Source: an uncultured Acidobacteriota bacterium (lineage in GTDB: Bacteria; Acidobacteriota; UBA6911; RPQK01; JAJDTT01). From it: a stretch of 64,000 nucleotides of DNA. The stretch is from assembly GCA_951812665.1 (NCBI GenBank), contig CATOST010000023.1, positions 144,965 through 208,964 of the forward strand, given 5' to 3'. Of the stretch, positions 1 through 10,570 are shown in pieces. Position 1 is the first letter of the stretch, and every line of letters starts with the position of its first letter. Under the pieces are notes generated by a model. It had not been told where the DNA came from. It was given only the letters and a program-made list of their open reading frames with translations, and did no database searches. Made by a program: the position numbers and the translations under genes.

Positions 1-844
<844 letters not shown>

Positions 845-848
<4 letters not shown>

Positions 849-2974
849 ATGAGGATTCCCACGACCGGAACCATACCCTGAGCTCAAGACGAGTAATCCT
901 ATTCTACATTCTCGTCCTGGCCTCGGTCGCGGGTCTTGTGGTCCGGCTGGTGGACCTGCAGGTCTTGAAACGGGACTACTACCGCCAACTGGCGCAGGCC
1001 CAGAGCAAGGGTCATGTTTACGTCAGGTTCAAGCGGGGCGAGATTCTGGACCGGAATCTTCGGGAACTGGCCGTAAGTGTCGAGAGTGGCTCGGTCGGGA
1101 GTCACGCCGGGCAGGTTCCGGATCCCGGCAAGACTGCCCAGGCCCTGGCTCCATTCCTGCCTCTGAACCAAGCGGAGATCCAAGAGACGCTCGTTTCCAA
1201 TACCGGTTTCACCTACCTGGCCAGAAAGATCCCACCGCACCAGGTCACGACCATCAACGCGCTGAAGCTCAAGGGCATCCAGGTGGACTGGGACATGAAG
1301 CGAACCTACCCCCAATGGGAACTGGCGGCTCACGTCCTGGGATTCGTGGGTGTGGAAAACGAAGGTCTGGGCGGGGTCGAATACCTCTATGACGGAGTCA
1401 TGCGGGGCGAGACGACTCGCGTCAATTTGAAGGTGGACGGCCGGCGGCATGTCTACAACCGTGAGTCCTCGGGCACCGGTTCCGGAGGAAACATCGTGGT
1501 CCTCAATCTGGACGAGTCCATCCAGTACTCGGTGGAGCAGATCTTGGGGGATACGATACGCGAATTCAAAGCGGCGTCGGGGTCGGCCATCGTCATGAAT
1601 GTTCACACCGGCGAAATTCTGGCCCTGGCCTCCCATCCAACCTACAACCCCAACGACTACACCAGCTACGGCCCCGAAGAAAAGCGAAACCGTGCCATCC
1701 TCGACATCTATGAACCGGGATCGACCTTCAAGCTGGTGACGCTGTCAGCCACCCTGGAGGAGGGGCTGGTCCAATCGGGAGAACTGGTTGACTGCCGGGT
1801 GGGAACGGTGCGCTTGGGCCGCAAGGTCTACCGGGAAGCCAAGAGGAGCTACGGGACCCTCAGCTTCGAGGAGATTCTGGCCAAGTCGAGCAACGTCGGC
1901 ACCATCAAGATGGGACTCCGACTGGGTGAGGAAAAACTGTATTCCTACATCCGGCGATTCGGTTTCGGAAGCAAGACGGGAATCGAATTGCCGGGAGAGC
2001 AGGTTGGCCTGCTGGTTCCACCGGAACGCTGGTCCCGAATCTCCATAGGCGCCCTTTCCATCGGACAGGAGCTCGGAGTCACGCCGGTCCAGATGGTCCG
2101 TGCCTTCGCGGTCTTCGGCAACGGAGGCTATCTGGTGAAGCCCCGCCTGGTCCGGCACACCCTCGCCGAGGACGGAACGGTATTGGAGGAGAGCCGCGTC
2201 GAACGCGAGAGAGTCCTGTCTGAGGAGACCGTTCGAATCATCAGGAATGCCATGGGCATGGTGGTGGAACGGGGGACGGGACGCAGGGCCAAGCCGACCG
2301 GATATTCGGCCGGCGGAAAGACCGGCACCGCCCAGAAGTTCGTGGACGGCAGCTATTCGCGCACTCGTTTCGTGGCCTCGTTTGGCGGAATCGCGCCCCT
2401 CTCGAATCCCGTACTGGCCGCGCTGGTCGTCATCGACGAGCCTCGAGTCCACCACTATGGTGGAATTGTGGCCGCTCCGGCCTTCCGCCGGATCATGGAA
2501 CGGGCTCTGGTCAGTCTCCAGGTCCCTCAGGATCGACGGTTGCCGCAGCCGGGCAGGCGGCTGGCCCGCCAAAAGAAAAAGCGGCGGAGCCGGCCGGTGG
2601 AACTGACGGCGTCGGCGGTCGAGGAGCCGTTGACGCGGGATGGGCTGGCAGCGGAATTGTCGAGCCTGATCGGAAACGGGAAACCGGACACGGATGGAGG
2701 AAGGTCGGTGACGGTGGCAACCGGGACCTTCCCGCTCCCGGACCTGAGCGGTCTCAGCCTCCGGGAAGCACTCCGCAAGGCCGGCAGTCTCTCTCTGAGG
2801 CTGAGAGTGACCGGCAGCGGCGTGGTTGTGGCGCAGCATCCCGCACCCGGCACTCCGGTTTTCCCCGAATCGATGTGTCAGGTCCATTTGGAAAGCACGG
2901 AAAGCTCCATCTATGAGACTCAGCAGCTTGCTCTCGGCCGAAGGAGTCGGGGCGTTCGTGACAGACGTCGCTGA
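845..2974 (+). CDS. ftsI: Division-type class B penicillin-binding protein with PASTA domain (FtsI/PBP3)
   Basis: Septal peptidoglycan transpeptidase of 709 residues. The ATG at 845 was chosen because it overlaps the ftsL stop (ATGA) and is followed at once by a membrane anchor at about residues 17-38. The dimerisation domain starts around RGEILDRN. The transpeptidase domain has all three active-site motifs: S293-T-F-K296, S348-S-N350 and K492-T-G494. After a basic linker (RRLARQKKKRRSR) comes one C-terminal PASTA-like domain (about 635-695, with PDLSGLSLREALRKAG), as in the Spo5D/PBP2x-type subgroup. The last 62 nt overlap the start of murE, an unusually long overlap for this cluster. Confidence 0.95.
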
Positions 2975-4376
2975 CGCGGGCGACCCGGAGATCGAGTCCC
3001 TGGCTTACGACTCCCGGCGAGCGGGAGCCGAAAGCCTTTTTTTCGCCATCCAAGGGTTCCGGAGCGACGGACATCTCTACCTGGATCAGGCCCTGAAACG
3101 GGGTGCGGTTGCCGTCGCCTCGGAACGGCCGGCTCCGGACGGTTGCGGCTATGTTTGGATCCAGGTGTCCTGCATCCGGCGCTTCATGGCCAGCGTCGCC
3201 GATAATTTTTTCGGACACCCGTCCAGCAAGCTGAGGCTGGTGGGTATTACCGGGACCAACGGCAAGACCACGACCGCATTTCTGGTGCACGCGATCATGA
3301 GCCAAGGGGAACCGTCTCTCGTGATGGGAACTTTGGGAGCGCGTCTCGACGGCAGGAGTTGGCCTTCGGAGCGGACCACGCCGGAATCCATCGACATCCA
3401 GGCGATTCTGAAGCAGGCAACCGAAGCCGGCTGCGATCGGGGCGTGATGGAGGTCTCCTCGCATTCCCTCGCCCTGAACCGGGTCTTCGGCTGCCGGTTC
3501 CCGGTGGCCGTCTTCACCAATCTGACCCAGGATCATCTGGACTTTCATCGCACTCGTGAGAACTACCTCCGGAGCAAGCGCCTCCTGTTCCAGTCCGAGT
3601 ACAACCCCGGTCTGGTCTGGTCGGTGATCAATCACGACGATCCGGCGAGTCGGCGGCTGCGCCCGGAAGGTGAGGCCGTGACCTTCGGAATGACGCCGGA
3701 GGCGCAGATCCGCCCTCTGAGGCGGAAGACCACGGTTGACGGGACGCGGCTGGAACTCCAGTGCCGGGGTCGCCGCCTTAGCTTGAGCAGTCCCCTGGTC
3801 GGAGACCACAACCTGTACAACATCATGGCGGCGGTGGCGGCCTGCCATGCGTTGGGGATTCCGGACCGGCAGATCTGCAGCGGCATCTCCGGCCTCGACC
3901 GGGTCCCCGGCCGTTTCGAGAAGGTCGACGTGGACCGGGACTACACGGTGGTCGTGGACTACGCTCATACGCCGGACGCACTGGAGAACGTGTTGCGTCT
4001 GGCCCGGGGCTTGACCTCCAACCGAGTGTTTTGCGTCTTCGGCTGCGGTGGAGACCGGGACGCGTCCAAGCGTCCACAAATGGGTGAAATCGCCACCCGC
4101 CGGTCGGACTGGACCATTCTGACCACGGACAATCCGCGTAGCGAGGATCCGGAGGTCATCCTTCGTCAGATCCGGGCGGGAATCCCGCCGGAACGGAACA
4201 ACTTCGAAACCATCACCGATCGGCGGGAGGCGATCGGCCGCGTGGTGGAGCTGGCCAGGACCGGAGATCTGGTCCTGGTGGCGGGCAAGGGGCAAGAGAC
4301 CTATCAAGAGATCCAGGGGATTCGGATCCCCTTCGATGATCGGGAAGTAGTCAGGAATTCGGTGTGTTTGGACTAG
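2913..4376 (+). CDS. murE: UDP-MurNAc-tripeptide synthetase, meso-diaminopimelate adding
   Basis: Cytoplasmic Mur ligase of 487 residues that adds the third stem-peptide residue to UDP-MurNAc-L-Ala-D-Glu. The ATP loop GTNGKT is at residues 114-119. TTPES, the histidine-rich EVSSHSLALNR and DHLDFHRT follow in family order. The specificity motif D406-N-P-R409 is the one found in meso-diaminopimelate-adding MurE enzymes, whereas lysine-adding enzymes differ here, so meso-DAP peptidoglycan is inferred. The start ATG (MRLSSLLSAEG) lies inside the 3' end of ftsI in another frame. An earlier in-frame start would add 29 residues that do not look like MurE. Confidence 0.96.
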   Translation: MRLSSLLSAEGVGAFVTDVADAGDPEIESLAYDSRRAGAESLFFAIQGFRSDGHLYLDQALKRGAVAVASERPAPDGCGYVWIQVSCIRRFMASVADNFFGHPSSKLRLVGITGTNGKTTTAFLVHAIMSQGEPSLVMGTLGARLDGRSWPSERTTPESIDIQAILKQATEAGCDRGVMEVSSHSLALNRVFGCRFPVAVFTNLTQDHLDFHRTRENYLRSKRLLFQSEYNPGLVWSVINHDDPASRRLRPEGEAVTFGMTPEAQIRPLRRKTTVDGTRLELQCRGRRLSLSSPLVGDHNLYNIMAAVAACHALGIPDRQICSGISGLDRVPGRFEKVDVDRDYTVVVDYAHTPDALENVLRLARGLTSNRVFCVFGCGGDRDASKRPQMGEIATRRSDWTILTTDNPRSEDPEVILRQIRAGIPPERNNFETITDRREAIGRVVELARTGDLVLVAGKGQETYQEIQGIRIPFDDREVVRNSVCLD

Positions 4377-5788
4377 ATTTCCGGAGAGCGGCCGAGGTCA
4401 TGGGGGCCCGAACCTGGGGTCGGGAACCCGGTCGACATGCGAATCGGCTACTGCCCCGGGTCGTCATCGACAGCCGGCAGGTGAAGCCGGGCGATTGTTT
4501 CTTTGCGATCAAGGGAGATCGCCTGGACGGGCACGATTTCCTGGAGGCCGCGATGGAGCGAGGGGCCTCGGTGGCGGTCTGTTCCCGAACCCCGAATTTG
4601 GATGCCGGCGCCTATGGAGACCGGATCTTTCTCCGCGTCGCCGACACCACCCTGGCGCTTCAGGAACTGGCTGCCGAACTCCGCAGGCAGTGGGGCCGGT
4701 CTCTGGTCGGCGTGACCGGGAGCATGGGCAAGACCACGACCCGCACCTTCACCGCCCGGCTGCTCGAAACCGGCTACCAGGTTCTGGAGTCCCCCGCGAA
4801 CTTCAACAACGCCTTCGGAGTGCCGCTTTCGCTGCTGCGGCTGGAGCAGCGGCACGATCTGGCAGTACTGGAACTGGGCATGAACCACGCCGGCGAGATC
4901 CGGCGGCTGGCTCAGATCTGCCGTCCAAATCTCGCCGTCATTACCAACGTGGCGCCGGTGCATCTCGAATACTTCTCCAGTGTCGATGAGATCGCGCGAG
5001 CCAAGGGAGAAATCCTGGAGGACATGCCTCCGGCGGGGATCTTCGTCTACAACGCCGACGATCACCGGGTGGCGGCTCTCGCTTCCACCTTCCGCGGGCG
5101 CAAGGTCTCCTTCTCCCTGGAGCGGGGAGCGGACGTACGGGTCACAGAGGTTCGAGCGGTGGACTCGAACAGCACCCGGTTCAGGCTTCGGACCGAAGGG
5201 GGCGAATCGAACTGCCAAGTCGCCTTCGTGGGACGCCACCATCTCTACAACCTGGCGGCGGCCGTGGCTGCGGCCCGGACTCTGGGCTTGAGCCGGGAGC
5301 AGATCGAAGGGGCGATTTCCGGCCTGTCCACATTGCCCATGCGAGGGAAGATCCGGGGGTTGGAGATGTCCGATTCCCGGCGGATCAGAATCTTGGACGA
5401 CTCCTACAACTCGAACCCGCAAGCCGTACGGATGGTGTTGGAGACCGTGGGACAGTCGGCCGCCGGCGGCCGCCGGATCCTCGCTCTGGGAGAGATGCTG
5501 GAGTTGGGTCCCGAGAGCGCGGTCTGGCATCGCCGAGTCGGAAGGATGGCGGCCCGGACCGAGCCTCATCTGCTGGCGGCAGTGGGTGCGGGAGCCCGGC
5601 CGGTTCTGGAGGGGGCTCGCGAGGCGGGTCTGGCAGACGCCAGGACCCTCTACTTCGGGACTTCGGAGGAAGCGGCGGAGTACTTGTCCGGCTTCATCTG
5701 CAGCGGAGACTTCCTCTTGGTCAAGGGGTCTCGCGGAATCGGAATGGATCGTATCGCTACGCTTCTGGAAAAGGGGAAGGGGACTTGA
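4364..5788 (+). CDS. murF: UDP-MurNAc-tripeptide-D-Ala-D-Ala ligase
   Basis: Mur ligase of 474 residues that joins D-Ala-D-Ala to UDP-MurNAc-tripeptide, completing the pentapeptide precursor. The ATP loop reads GSMGKT at 119-124, the usual variant in MurF. NFNNAFGVPLSLL, ELGMNHAGEI, NVAPVHLEYF and DSYNSNP are the expected family blocks. Translation appears to start at a GTG at 4364, overlapping the murE stop by 13 nt. The stop overlaps the mraY start. Ddl, which makes the D-Ala-D-Ala substrate, is not encoded in this window. Confidence 0.95.
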   Translation: MFGLDFRRAAEVMGARTWGREPGRHANRLLPRVVIDSRQVKPGDCFFAIKGDRLDGHDFLEAAMERGASVAVCSRTPNLDAGAYGDRIFLRVADTTLALQELAAELRRQWGRSLVGVTGSMGKTTTRTFTARLLETGYQVLESPANFNNAFGVPLSLLRLEQRHDLAVLELGMNHAGEIRRLAQICRPNLAVITNVAPVHLEYFSSVDEIARAKGEILEDMPPAGIFVYNADDHRVAALASTFRGRKVSFSLERGADVRVTEVRAVDSNSTRFRLRTEGGESNCQVAFVGRHHLYNLAAAVAAARTLGLSREQIEGAISGLSTLPMRGKIRGLEMSDSRRIRILDDSYNSNPQAVRMVLETVGQSAAGGRRILALGEMLELGPESAVWHRRVGRMAARTEPHLLAAVGAGARPVLEGAREAGLADARTLYFGTSEEAAEYLSGFICSGDFLLVKGSRGIGMDRIATLLEKGKGT

Positions 5789-6897
5789 TCTATCATCTGC
5801 TGTACGCTTTTCACGACCAGTTTTCGGTCCTGAACGTACTCCGCTACATAACCTTTCGCACCGCCTACGCCACCCTGACGGCGCTGGCCTTGAGTCTGAT
5901 CCTGGGCCCCTGGCTCATCGCCAAGCTCCGGGACTATCAGATCGGCCAGGTCATCCGGGAAGACGGGCCCGAAGGGCACCACCGGAAGGCCGGCACCCCC
6001 ACCATGGGAGGGGTGCTGATCGTGGTCAGCATCGCACTCCCCACCCTGTTGTGGGCCGATCTGGGAAACCTCTACGTCTGGATCGCGGTCGCCTCTCTGG
6101 TCCTGTTCGGCGGCGTGGGTCTGGCCGACGACTACCTCAAGGTCTCCAGGAAGAACTCCGCCGGCCTGCGGCCGCGGCGCAAACTCCTGTTCCAGGTGCT
6201 GATCGCCCTGGGCATCGGGCTCACTCTGGTGGCGCTGCACCAGCAGGGCCTCTACAGCATTCAACTGAGCGTCCCCTTCTTCAAGCGTTTCACGCCGGAA
6301 CTGGATTGGGTGGTGATGGGTGTTTCCACCTTCATTCCCCTGATTGCGTTCACGGCTCTGGTCATCGTGGGAAGCAGCAATGCCGTGAACCTGACCGATG
6401 GTTTGGATGGGTTGGCCAGCGGGCTGATGGTGATTGCGGCTTCGGCCTTGACGGTTCTGGCCTACGTGACCAGCCACGCCACCTTTGCCACCTATCTGGG
6501 ACTGATCAAGAACACTTACGCCAGCGAGCTGAGCATCTTTTGCGGCGCCATGGTGGGGGCGAGCCTGGGGTTTCTCTGGTACAACACGCACCCCGCGGAG
6601 ATCTTCATGGGAGACGTGGGGTCCATGTCTCTGGGTGGCGCCATCGCCACCGTGGCGGTGCTCATCAAGCAGGAACTCCTGCTGTTATCCATTGGAGGCA
6701 TCTTTGTCCTGGAGTGCCTGTCGGTCATCTTCCAGGTCTTGTACTTCAAGGCCACCGGGAAGCGCATTCTACGAATGGCCCCCCTGCATCACCATTTCGA
6801 GCTTCTAGGCTGGGACGAGCCCAAAGTGGTGGTGCGTTTCTGGGTTCTGGGCCTGTTGTTCGCACTTTTCAGCCTGACCACGCTGAAGCTCAGGTAA
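5785..6897 (+). CDS. mraY: Phospho-N-acetylmuramoyl-pentapeptide-transferase MraY
   Basis: Polytopic membrane enzyme of 370 residues that moves phospho-MurNAc-pentapeptide to undecaprenyl phosphate, forming lipid I. About ten hydrophobic segments are visible. Diagnostic cytoplasmic-loop motifs are REDGPEGHHRKAGTPTMGG, GLADDYLKV (catalytic/Mg-binding aspartates), NLTDGLDGLASG, FMGDVGSMSLGG and PLHHHFE. The start is a TTG at 5785 whose last bases overlap the murF stop (4-nt overlap), and it gives a length close to the roughly 360 residues usual for the family. Confidence 0.97.
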   Translation: MIYHLLYAFHDQFSVLNVLRYITFRTAYATLTALALSLILGPWLIAKLRDYQIGQVIREDGPEGHHRKAGTPTMGGVLIVVSIALPTLLWADLGNLYVWIAVASLVLFGGVGLADDYLKVSRKNSAGLRPRRKLLFQVLIALGIGLTLVALHQQGLYSIQLSVPFFKRFTPELDWVVMGVSTFIPLIAFTALVIVGSSNAVNLTDGLDGLASGLMVIAASALTVLAYVTSHATFATYLGLIKNTYASELSIFCGAMVGASLGFLWYNTHPAEIFMGDVGSMSLGGAIATVAVLIKQELLLLSIGGIFVLECLSVIFQVLYFKATGKRILRMAPLHHHFELLGWDEPKVVVRFWVLGLLFALFSLTTLKLR

Positions 6898-6918
6898 CGG
6901 CGTGGCGAGGATTCGGCA

Positions 6919-8277
6919 ATGAATTTGTCCGGTCGAGACATCCTGGTCGTAGGACTGGCCCGAACCGGTCTTTCGGCAGCCAACTTCCTGATCGGGAAGG
7001 GAGCTCGTGTCAGCGTCACCGATCTGCGCACGAAGGATGAGTTGAATGACCGGATCGCCAGGCTCCGGGGCCAGGTTCGGCTGCTGCTGGGACGCCACCG
7101 GGAAGCGGATTTCACCGGGGCCGACATGATCGTATTGAGCCCCGGGGTGCCTACGGGGATTCCTCCGCTGCTGCGGGCCCGGGAGCGGGGAATCCCGGTC
7201 TGGAGCGAGATCGAGCTGGCTTGCCGGTTCCTGAAGGGTACGCTGATCGGGGTCACGGGAACCAACGGTAAGACCACGACGACCACGCTGATCGGTGAGA
7301 TGCTGGCCGCGAGCCGGCGGCCGCATCTGGTGGCGGGCAACATCGGAGTTCCCCTCCTGGAGAAGGTGGAGGAGGCCACTGAGGAAACGGTCTGGGTGGT
7401 GGAACTCTCTTCCTTTCAGCTGGAGACGACGCGGACACTCCGCTGCCGGGTGGCTGTCGTACTCAACGTCACGCCCGATCATCTGGATCGTCACCCGAGT
7501 TTCGAAGACTACTGGCAGGCCAAGCGCCGCATTCTGCTCAACCAGAAGGGTTCGGATTTCGCCGTGTTCAACCGGGACGAACCCAATTCCAGGCGCATGG
7601 CCGACGGCGCGCAGGCCCGTTCCCTCTTCTTCAGCCGGTTGGACCGTTGCGCGGGCGTTTTTTCCCGGGATGAAAAGATCTGCATCCAAGTGGACGATGA
7701 GTCGCACCAAGTAATGGACAGAAACCAGATCCGGCTCAAGGGGGAACACAATCTGGAAAACGTGCTGGCGGCGGCGGCCGCCAGCTTTCTGGTGGGCGTC
7801 GAACCCGAGGCGATCGCTCGCGCCTGCCGCAGCTTCGCCGGCGTGGAGCACCGCCTGGAATGGATTCGGGACCTGGAGGGGGTTTCCTTCTACAACGATT
7901 CCAAGGCCACGAACGTGGAATCCGCCACCAAGGCCATGGAAGCCCTGGAACAGCCCCTGGTGGCCATTATGGGGGGGACCAACAAGGGATCGGACTTCCG
8001 GGTGCTGAGACCGCTGGTCAAGAGAAAGGTCCGGCACCTGGTGCTTTTGGGAGAGGCCAGGGAGAGCCTGATGCAGGGACTGCGCGGCGCGGCCCCGGTG
8101 AGCGAGGCCGGAGGACTGGAGGAAGCGGTCCACCGGGCGTTCGTCGAGGCGCTGCCCGGAGACGCGGTGCTGTTGGCTCCGGCCTGCGCCAGCTTCGACA
8201 TGTTCCGGAACTACGAGGAACGGGGCAGAGCCTTCAAGAATCTGGTTTCGCAACTGACCGGGGGGGAGAGACAGTGA
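6919..8277 (+). CDS. murD: UDP-N-acetylmuramoylalanine-D-glutamate ligase
   Basis: Cytoplasmic Mur ligase of 452 residues adding D-glutamate to UDP-MurNAc-L-Ala. The N-terminal Rossmann-like UDP-binding segment is VVGLARTGLSAANFLIGKGA. The ATP loop GTNGKTT is at 114-120. LNVTPDHLDRHPSFEDYWQAK and YNDSKATN are the standard MurD blocks, and LLAPACASFDMFRNYEERG is the typical C-terminal motif. The ATG at 6919 follows a 21-nt gap after mraY, with a weak purine-rich site before it. The stop overlaps the ftsW GTG. Confidence 0.97.
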   Translation: MNLSGRDILVVGLARTGLSAANFLIGKGARVSVTDLRTKDELNDRIARLRGQVRLLLGRHREADFTGADMIVLSPGVPTGIPPLLRARERGIPVWSEIELACRFLKGTLIGVTGTNGKTTTTTLIGEMLAASRRPHLVAGNIGVPLLEKVEEATEETVWVVELSSFQLETTRTLRCRVAVVLNVTPDHLDRHPSFEDYWQAKRRILLNQKGSDFAVFNRDEPNSRRMADGAQARSLFFSRLDRCAGVFSRDEKICIQVDDESHQVMDRNQIRLKGEHNLENVLAAAAASFLVGVEPEAIARACRSFAGVEHRLEWIRDLEGVSFYNDSKATNVESATKAMEALEQPLVAIMGGTNKGSDFRVLRPLVKRKVRHLVLLGEARESLMQGLRGAAPVSEAGGLEEAVHRAFVEALPGDAVLLAPACASFDMFRNYEERGRAFKNLVSQLTGGERQ

Positions 8278-9404
8278 CCCGGCGAGCGCCGTACGACCAC
8301 GTGGTTCTGTTGGTCCTTCTGGTCCTGGTGGGCTTCGGGCTGGTGATGGCGTTCAGCGCATCGGGAATGGTGTCGCTGGACCGGTACGGAGTCTCCACCC
8401 GCATTTTCCAACGGCAGCTGGTGAGCGTCGGCATCGGCCTCTCGGTCTTCTGGATCGCGGCACATTGGGACTATCGGCGCTATGCGACTCCCGCATTCAT
8501 CTATCCGGCACTGGCCGTCACCCTGATTCTGCTGGTTCTTCCCCTGGTGCTGCCCACCGGTCAGGACGTCCGGCGCTGGATTTCTGTCGGCCCTACGCGG
8601 TTCCAGCCCTCGGAACTGGCCAAGCTGGGTGTGGTCATCTTCACGGCGTACTACCTGCGGAGATACCGCTCGAGTCTCCAGTCGCTGGCCATGCTGGCGC
8701 CCCTGCTGGGGGTCGTGGGGCTGGTGTTGGCTCTGATCGTGGTGGAGCCCGATCTGGGAACGGCTTGCATCATCGCGTTGACCGGGGGCGCGCTGCTTTT
8801 CCTGGCCGGCGTTCGCCTGATCTATCTGATCGGTCTCGCCGGCTTGGGTATTCCTGTCGTCTTGGCCCTCATTTTCAGCGCTTCCTACCGTAAGGACCGG
8901 ATACTGGCTTTCCTGAATCCGGAAGTGGATCCTTCCGGAATCGGCTACCAGATTCGCCAGAGCCTGATCGCCGTGGGTTCCGGCGGATGGACCGGACTGG
9001 GTCTGACCCAGAGCAAGCAGAAGCTTCATTTTCTGCCCGAGTCCCACACCGACTTCGTCTTCGCGGTCGTGGGGGAAGAGCTGGGATTGCTGGGTTCGCT
9101 CCTGATGGTGGCGCTCTTCGTTCTGCTCTTCTGGCGAGGGGTGCGGATTGCTTTCCGGGCCGACACCGGATTCGGTTCTCTGCTGGCCATGGGGATCGTC
9201 TGCATGGTGGTTCTGCAAGGCGTCTTCAACATGTGCGTGGTGGTCAGCCTGCTGCCGACCAAGGGAATTCCGCTGCCGTTCGTCTCGGTCGGCGGATCCT
9301 CCATGTTGGCCATGATGGCCGGCATCGGCATTCTTTTGAACATCTCCCGGCGGTGCCGAACCGACCGGGAAAAGGCCGTTTCCCGGAGCCAGGGTTTCCA
9401 GTGA
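8274..9404 (+). CDS. ftsW: Septal peptidoglycan glycosyltransferase FtsW (SEDS family)
   Basis: A 376-residue SEDS-family membrane protein with nine or ten hydrophobic helices. It polymerises lipid II at the septum together with FtsI. Family markers include VMAFSASG in the first helix, GPTRFQPSELAKL, VVEPDLGTA and, near the end, FVSVGGSSMLAMMAGIGILLN. The GTG at 8274 overlaps the murD stop (GTGA) and has a GGGGGAGAG ribosome-binding site just upstream. Its neighbours (murD before, murG after) favour FtsW over RodA. Confidence 0.95.
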   Translation: MTRRAPYDHVVLLVLLVLVGFGLVMAFSASGMVSLDRYGVSTRIFQRQLVSVGIGLSVFWIAAHWDYRRYATPAFIYPALAVTLILLVLPLVLPTGQDVRRWISVGPTRFQPSELAKLGVVIFTAYYLRRYRSSLQSLAMLAPLLGVVGLVLALIVVEPDLGTACIIALTGGALLFLAGVRLIYLIGLAGLGIPVVLALIFSASYRKDRILAFLNPEVDPSGIGYQIRQSLIAVGSGGWTGLGLTQSKQKLHFLPESHTDFVFAVVGEELGLLGSLLMVALFVLLFWRGVRIAFRADTGFGSLLAMGIVCMVVLQGVFNMCVVVSLLPTKGIPLPFVSVGGSSMLAMMAGIGILLNISRRCRTDREKAVSRSQGFQ

Positions 9405-10570
9405 TGGAGCGAGGGTTGCTGTTTGCCGGAGGAGGGACCGGAGGTCACGTCTATATGGCGGTGGCGGTGATCCAACGCCTGCGGGAGTTGGGATCGAGTC
9501 CGGAGATTCTCTTTGTGGGAACCCGCCGGGGGCTTGAGAATCGAATTCTGCCGGATCTGGGTGTCACGGTGGAGAGGATTTCCTTGGGAGGACTCAAACG
9601 TACGGGCCTGCTGAAGGCGTTCCAGACCCTGCTTCAGCTTCCGGCGGCGCTGCTCCGGGCCGTGGGAATCATCCGCCGCTTTCGGCCCGCGGCCGTGGTG
9701 GGGCTGGGCGGCTATTCCTCCGGTCCGGTAGTCCTGGTGGCGTCGTGGATGCGAATACCATGTCTCGTGATCGAGCCCAACGTCCACCCGGGTCTCGCCA
9801 ACCGGTTGCTGGCGCCCTGGGTGGACCGGGTGGCGGTGGCGTTCGAGGAAACGGCCGGGCGGTTTGGACGGAAGGCCTGCTTGACCGGAATCCCGGTTCG
9901 CCCTCAATTTCACCAGGACCGCAAGTCCCCCAACGCGCGGGGTCCCCTCAGAGTGCTCATCTTCGGAGGCAGTCAGGGCAGTGTCGCCATCAACCGCCTG
10001 GTTTGCGAGGCGCTGGAAGAGCTCTCGCCCGAACGCATCCGGATGATTCATCAGACGGGGACCCGAGACCGTGATCGGGTGGAGGAGCGTTACCGGAAGT
10101 TGGGCTTTTTCGGCGCGGTCCTGGAGTACATCCACGATATGCCGGACCGGTTGCACTGGGCCGATCTGGTGATCTGCCGGGCCGGAGCTTTGACCCTGGC
10201 CGAAGTTGCGGCCGCGGGAAAGGCGTCGATCCTGATTCCCTATCCCTATGCGGCCGATGATCACCAGAGGACCAACGCTCAGGCTCTGGTCCGCCGGGGC
10301 GCCGCCCTGATTCTCGAAGAAGGAGAGGGCGCCGGACCGGATCTGGCTCGGCTGATTCGGGATTTGGACCGCGACCGGCTTCAGCTCGGCGCTCTGGCCG
10401 ACGCCAGCAGAACTCTGGGCGATCCCCGGAGTTGCGACCGGATCATCGAGGTGCTCACGGAAATAATTGATGAACACCGTAAGGGCACCCCTTGTGGGTG
10501 CCCTCTTAGGTCCCGGCAAGGGCAGAGAAACTCAGGAGTAAGAGGCAAGCGGCGTGACTCGACGTCTTGA
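9404..10570 (+). CDS. murG: Lipid II synthase MurG, with a repeat-derived C-terminal tail
   Basis: GT28 glycosyltransferase of 388 residues that adds GlcNAc to lipid I. It has the N-terminal loop AGGGTGGHVYMAVAV, GGYSSGPV, the second glycine-rich loop FGGSQGS and the acceptor/donor block ICRAGALTLAEVAAAGKASILIPYPYAADDHQ. The start ATG overlaps the ftsW stop by one base. The conserved part ends around EVLTEIIDEHRK. The last 30 or so residues read straight through a dispersed hairpin repeat (10479-10510) and linker, so the tail is probably a late, non-functional addition. It overlaps the murC start by 17 nt. Confidence 0.95.
   Translation: MERGLLFAGGGTGGHVYMAVAVIQRLRELGSSPEILFVGTRRGLENRILPDLGVTVERISLGGLKRTGLLKAFQTLLQLPAALLRAVGIIRRFRPAAVVGLGGYSSGPVVLVASWMRIPCLVIEPNVHPGLANRLLAPWVDRVAVAFEETAGRFGRKACLTGIPVRPQFHQDRKSPNARGPLRVLIFGGSQGSVAINRLVCEALEELSPERIRMIHQTGTRDRDRVEERYRKLGFFGAVLEYIHDMPDRLHWADLVICRAGALTLAEVAAAGKASILIPYPYAADDHQRTNAQALVRRGAALILEEGEGAGPDLARLIRDLDRDRLQLGALADASRTLGDPRSCDRIIEVLTEIIDEHRKGTPCGCPLRSRQGQRNSGVRGKRRDSTS
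10479..10510 (+). repeat. Dispersed hairpin element, CTTGT-loop type (copy A1), inside murG
   Basis: Head TAAGG, stem GGGCACCC (10483-10490), loop CTTGT, stem GGGTGCCC (10496-10503), then TCTTAGG. It lies inside the murG reading frame, where the head's stop triplet is out of frame, so translation continues through it. Confidence 0.75.
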
